From: Crocodylus rhombifer
Lineage: Eukaryota; Chordata; Crocodylia; Crocodylidae
Direction: 5' to 3'
Length of the DNA stretch: 64,000 nucleotides
Assembly (NCBI GenBank): GCA_038503035.1
Contig: JAVSML010000042.1
Coordinates: 620,001-684,000 of the forward strand
Both the position numbers and the translations under genes were made by a program. The notes below the pieces were generated by a model. It was given only the letters and a program-made list of their open reading frames with translations. It was not told the DNA's origin and did not search any database. Shown here piece by piece: positions 58,966 through 64,000 of this stretch. How positions within the stretch are numbered: position 1 is the first letter of the stretch; every line of letters begins with the position of its first letter.

Positions 58966-60406
58966 TTACCCCAAACATTACTAGATGCTTTTGGAAGTCC
59001 TGGTCATAGATCCTACAGATGTTCCATGGCTCTGTACAGAACAGTCAATACTTTAGTCAAACAAACCAAGAACCAGTTTGGCCGTGAGAACCAGCCACTC
59101 TGCAAAGAGATAAAGTCATCGGTTAACAAAAATGCTGACAGACAAGTTTCTGTTTTAAGAAGTTGGTAGCAATAAAATCCAGACATTTCTATGCAACATA
59201 TTTTTGTCTGAGAGAGAGATACACCTACCAGATAAATCTACCTCCCTGCAAGAAAGCTACAGGTAGCAGGCCAGAGTCATCAACTTGATGATATATCTTG
59301 AAAATACTCATTTTATCATACACAAAGAATGTTCACTGCATTATAATAACCTACAAACCAGAAGATTCAAGCTGTTGTGATTAACACACATTTCTGCCTA
59401 TAATCTACTTAAGAAAATTGTCTTGGTTAGTCATATCTTCATTTTTAATGGCACTAAAGTGTGCTTTGATGTACATATTGTTGTAAAAGCGTTATATTGC
59501 CCAGAAAAAAAAATCCAAGAGATTTTAAACCTGTACATCAGATAGCTCAAAACTAGGATTTCAATAGAGTTCTGGCAATATATGCCTGCCAGATATGTGC
59601 CGCACAACAATTGCATCCTTTTGAAACATGAAAATGAGTGTATTGCTGTAGTTTTAAATGTATATGAAGGCAGTAGCTTTCCCCATCTTCTTCCTGCATA
59701 CCCCAATTATAATATAAAGTGAGTGTCCATGGGGCAATAAAGAATTCATTCTAAACAGCCTTTTCAGTCCCAAGCCACTTCTGCAGAGATTGTCAACAAG
59801 TGAATATATTTCTTCGTGGATATCAGTCTGCTCGACTGAATTGAAACCAATAACCCCTTTAAAAGTTTATGCTCTTTAAAAGTTTGTTCCAGCTTAAACA
59901 ATTCAATCAATTTAAGAACTATGCTTTATACTTGAAATACTATAGCTGGAACTGATAACAGCTCAAAAAAGAGGGAAAAAACTGAAAGTGCGGTCACTGG
60001 CATAACATAAGCTACCAACAGCTACCAGTTAGTAAAAACTTTCAGTCAATGCAGATGTTGGCTAAAACTGAACAGGTGACAGAGGAGAAAGTCTCTATAT
60101 CTCATCACCAATCCTTTGAGACATTCAATCTCTCTGGAATCTGTTTTCTAACTGAAATGTTATCCTCTGCATATCACATACATTACACAGTAGAATTCCT
60201 TATGAAGACTCCCTGCTGACATCAGTGTGTGTGTTGGGTTTATCCATGGCTTCTTTCAGAAAGTGGGCACGGATACATGCAGACATCTGAAGTCTTGTAA
60301 AAACTTCACGAGTCTTTCCAGTAAACAAAGATAAGAAAAAAGAAAGCTTTCCCAATTGTGAAGGTCATTACTAAGTGCACTGAATGAACCAAAAAATGTT
60401 CATTAT
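58966..60406. other. AT-rich non-coding sequence
   Basis: I see no gene or recognisable repeat. Confidence 0.45.
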
Positions 60407-60488
60407 ATATCAACATCACCGTTATCTCGCCAGGTCTAAAACAGTCAATATCAACATCACGGTTATCTTCCTAGGTCTAAACCAGTCA
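60407..60488 (+). repeat. Tandem pair, period 41
   Basis: Unit atatcaacatcaccgttatc at 60,407 is repeated as atatcaacatcacggttatc at 60,448, about 90% identical over 41 bp. Confidence 0.85.
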
Positions 60489-63400
60489 AAAAGCTGATAT
60501 CTATTCCATAACCATTTTCTGTCTTTCCAAATAGTACAGTGTTTAAAAAATATTTTTAGGGTCAAATGACTGCACCCCACCTTGGAAATGCATCAGAAAA
60601 TTTTGCATGATGATTAAAATCAGACTATTAAGATGGCTTCATTAACACACCCACGTGCCTCCCTCTAATGTTGTTTGTGTAATGGTAGGGTTGAAAACAA
60701 CAAAAAGAAAACTTATTCCAGCGTTCTTGTGTGAATGGATGTGCTAAGACATCTGTCTTCAGACCTAGGTGACAAGGGAAACAGGAAAGTGCAGTGACAT
60801 CTGCAACTCAGAACTGAACCAGACATTTTCTGTTTCACCTACAGGACGTTCCACAGCAACCCTGTGAGGACAGCTTGACCAACTAAAGCTCAGCACACCC
60901 AGGTATGTGATCAGACTCGTCAGCAGTTTGCCAGCACTAGTATACTGTATGTTCACACACACTGGATTAGGCAACTTTTTAGATAAGCAAACTGCCTCTT
61001 TTCAGAAGGGGAAGGAGAATCCTAGTGCTGTCATGTGTTAATGCATTAATTATATCAGAAAAATTCCAGCCTCGGAGGCCAAAACACTTAACTAACTAGA
61101 ACGTTATAGGAACTATAAGGCTGCGAACACCACACTACTTCATGCAATCTATCCAAACATCTAATCTTTCTAGTCAACTGAGAAAAAGTTACAAAGCAAA
61201 ATCAAATCGCCACTACCAAAGAAAAACAGCTTCAAGAAAGTCAGCTGAGAGCTGGCTATTGACAATAAAGCCAATTATGAAATCCTGTTTAAGATAGATA
61301 ACATTTTTTTTCACAAAGATGACCTGCAAGTTGCTCTGCAGTCAGGAGCATCCCATACTCGGCTTCATTTGCATTCTGTTCCACTATGTCCTCTATGTGA
61401 AGAGGCTAAACCTAGAGTCAGGATCTCCCTCTGCAGTATCTGATTAAGGATGTTCCTCCCAAACATGTATTGGTTTGGACTGGGGAAAGGCAAAATCTTA
61501 CCCAAAGTTTTATTCTACAGATACAATAACACAAACCTGCACTGTTGTTAAACTTTCCCCTTGTTTGAACCTTGACTTTTCCATCTACCTTTCCAGCTTC
61601 CTTATGCAAGACATTCTCCTTCCATTTGTCAAAGGAAACACCACCTGTCAGGACTATTTCTAGGAGTTAACCTAGTAAAATTAAGGGATTAAAAGTAGCA
61701 AAGCTATTTATGGGTTCAAAAAATACTGGGAATTTCAGTGAGTCATAAAATACAAAAGATGGCATTAACAACGTCTTGGTAAAAATACCTGTCAGAATAA
61801 AATGCATGAGACAAGTTTAAAGGATTTGTATTTCGATCTTTCACCAAGTTAATTAACGGGATTACTACATTCACTTAAAGGGATAAGATGGGCTACAGAG
61901 CACCCATAAAATGAGTGGCCACAAGATTGTACTCAGAATGGTAACACAGATGGGTGACGTTTCTATCATTTCTTTATCCCATAACAAGCATGATTCATCT
62001 GAAGCCATTTTCTGTTCTTATTCTATTTTTTCCTGATAAAAAGACCATGAACATTTAATAGACTTCTAACAAAATCAAGGCTGTAACCTTTACCACATTT
62101 CACCTTTTGCTTGGCTGTCCATTTTTATTGTGGAGTTGTAAGGTCTATGCTGGAGAGAAAAAGTGAATAGCCAGTAAATTACACCAAAGAACCCTGAAAA
62201 GGTCAAAGGATTACACATTGCTGTTTGCTTTTATGGAACATATGAGGCATTCAAATTGTGGAACTAAATACTTGTGACAAAAATGACAGGAGATAAAAAC
62301 GAGTAGGCCTGAATCTGCTGTTGCTGAGACAGTGACTGATAGGATTGGAAAGGGATATATATTGCAATGTTTTTGTCTCTAAAAAAACAAACAAACGACA
62401 AGTTCGGAAAGAAGCTGATCATTGTAGATTCTTCACTCAAGGACAGAAGTCAAATGACTTTTGATGGCACTTAGGGCTTCATGAAGAATGGGACAAAGCT
62501 TGGTGATACTCACAATAACTGTTCTGCAAAGAGGAGACCACAGTCCATGAATTAGCCATTTAAATTCCATATATAAGGCATGGAAAGCATTAGATATCTG
62601 GGAATGTGGACCTGGACCTGAGTAGCATTCTGAGTTAGGGGACCCTTAAGCGAACCAAAAGAAAACACAGAAAACAAGTGCATCTAAAATCTCATCTGCA
62701 TCAGAGCTCAGGTACCCCCACGCAGGCCTGAGTGAGACATCCATATAAAGTCAGGATTCACAGCTCCAAACTTTCTCCTATGGTTAGGAACCTAAGCCCT
62801 TACTTTTGGGGATAGAAGCCTAGCTCGTATCTAACTCACATATGCGCATTAACGCAGTGTGTGTCCATTGGCTTGAGACTAACTTTAGTCCCAAATCAAT
62901 CCACACACCCACATTAATGTGCATTAGTGTGTGCACATGTATACACATGAATTGCTATAATGTCCATTAGGCAAATGCACATTAGGTTTAAGCACATGTA
63001 AAAGCACATGTAGACATGACCTTTCAGTCCCATTTTCATCTCTTGTGGTGGTGTTAATCAGGAGTACATCTATGTAAAAAAAAGTTACCCTGGCCAGTGA
63101 AAAAAAAACAACATCTTACTCCAGCTCTCCACCACAGGCAAAATAGTTCAATTCCAACTGGAATTTTACAAAATGTGTGTAGTGCTTGCAACAGATGCCA
63201 GAGAGATGGCAGTGTCAGAAAACCTCTCTTTTCCACAACATATGCAGAAAAAGCAGCATCTCTTCTGCATCCCTGCCTAACCTGTTTTCCAGAGGGATCA
63301 CCAAAATGTATTGATTCCCCATTTATGTTTGATTCTCCCCTGCTTAGCCGGGACTGCCAAGAGGGATGGTAATTAATGCTAGTTATAACCATGGCTTTGC

Positions 63401-64000
63401 AATCTGGAGCACAGAGCTACCAGGAATTAGTCTCTGAACATCTGTAACTACTTTAAGTCACTACCACTTAGAAAGAGAGGCATCTCGTTGCCACACCTTG
63501 AGCAGTCCAGACTTTTGGCAAATTTTTTTTTTACCATCTTTGCCAAAAATTGGGCATGGCAGAATCACAGTTTTTGCTTATTTCTTGTTATATACACAAA
63601 AATGAAAACAGTTTACTCTGCTCATTTTTAGGATAAAATTAACTTTTATCAAAAATTTCAAAGTTGTGCTAATGGAAGTGTCCTGTGTCTCATGACCTAT
63701 CACTGCAAAACATGATTTGATTCTGAATAGGAACAGAGCCCAGAAAAGTGAAAGATCATTTATTTACTGATCATTCGTAATCATGGATGTGAGAAACGAT
63801 TAAGAGTTTCTTAACTTTTTTGTAGCATATAAACCTCTGATTTCATTCCATGAAGCACTCTGTGAAGTTATGAAACATTCATAAGGCTAAAAGGAAAACT
63901 CTAAAGGTCAAATCATAGGCTAAATAAACATCCCTTGTTTCTGTTACTACTAACACGTTGGGTGCCAAACCTCACACTTCCTGTTCTGATGGAACAACCC
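60489..64000. other. AT-rich non-coding sequence
   Basis: No gene is supported; frames are at most 112 codons and lack domains. At about 62,830-63,025 there is a cluster of gcacatt, cacatgta and gtgtgtgcacatgtatac words, possibly a decayed DNA transposon ending in gtagacatgacctttcag. Confidence 0.45.

Noticed and set aside
63054..63392. 112-codon minus-strand frame with an overlapping plus-strand frame
   Set aside because: No domain, no splice-site context that I could support and no repeat of known type; left as unassigned sequence.
1..64000. CRISPR arrays, operons, riboswitches, bacterial promoters or phage genes
   Set aside because: Nothing prokaryotic was seen. CR1, MIR and hAT-like elements mark vertebrate nuclear DNA. 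The tandem arrays here lack the regular repeat-spacer pattern of CRISPR.

Overview
The window looks like a gene-poor stretch of amniote nuclear DNA, most likely from a non-avian reptile. A crocodilian is my best guess and a turtle is possible; this is inference. The evidence is at least ten CR1-type (chicken repeat 1) non-LTR retrotransposon copies from several subfamilies, many hAT-like and TA-flanked non-autonomous DNA transposons, MIR-type SINE remnants, and two 10-N assembly gaps. I found no host protein-coding gene, rRNA or tRNA that I can support. The many 60-100 codon open frames lack recognisable domains, and the long frames all belong to transposable elements.

Layout. 1-5.1 kb: featureless sequence, a small hAT-like element and pieces of two multi-copy repeat families (here called family H, with TIR-like ends and a 'gtttaaaccagt' motif, and family G, rich in 'gattcgatt'). 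5.1-9.4 kb: a nearly complete CR1 on the plus strand, with an ORF1 (esterase domain) and an ORF2 (endonuclease plus reverse transcriptase) broken by a handful of small lesions. 12.7-17.76 kb: a second, more decayed full-length CR1 of another subfamily, split by a 372-bp MITE with 27-bp perfect TIRs. 19.3-22.1 kb: a third, older CR1 split by a 1.2-kb repeat-packed insertion. 27.5-29.25 kb: a probable LTR, a short tandem array and a CR1 3' end, joined by chance into one 301-codon frame. 31.5-38.3 kb: more family H copies, an old minus-strand CR1 and GC-rich repeat debris. 40.8-42.95 kb: a 2.1-kb hAT-type element with a perfect 8-bp target duplication and a nested CR1 tail. 44.7-45.8 kb: a fourth CR1 split by a 183-bp hAT element with a perfect 8-bp duplication. 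46-51.4 kb: MIR, minisatellite and CR1 debris. 53.6-56.5 kb: a 2.85-kb interval bounded by 97-bp inverted repeats about 93% identical. 57.6-58.6 kb: two related hAT elements in opposite orientation, one a fold-back. 58.7-64 kb: mostly unassigned AT-rich sequence.

How it fits together. There is no operon-like or cooperative gene system here; the biology is transposon archaeology. Nesting gives relative ages. The hAT at 40,820 existed before the CR1 tail inside it. The MITE at 14,474, the 1.2-kb element at 20,259 and the hAT at 44,812 each arrived after the CR1 they interrupt. All CR1 coding frames seen carry disabling changes, so none is autonomous as it stands. Assignments rest on reading motifs by eye; no database search was possible.
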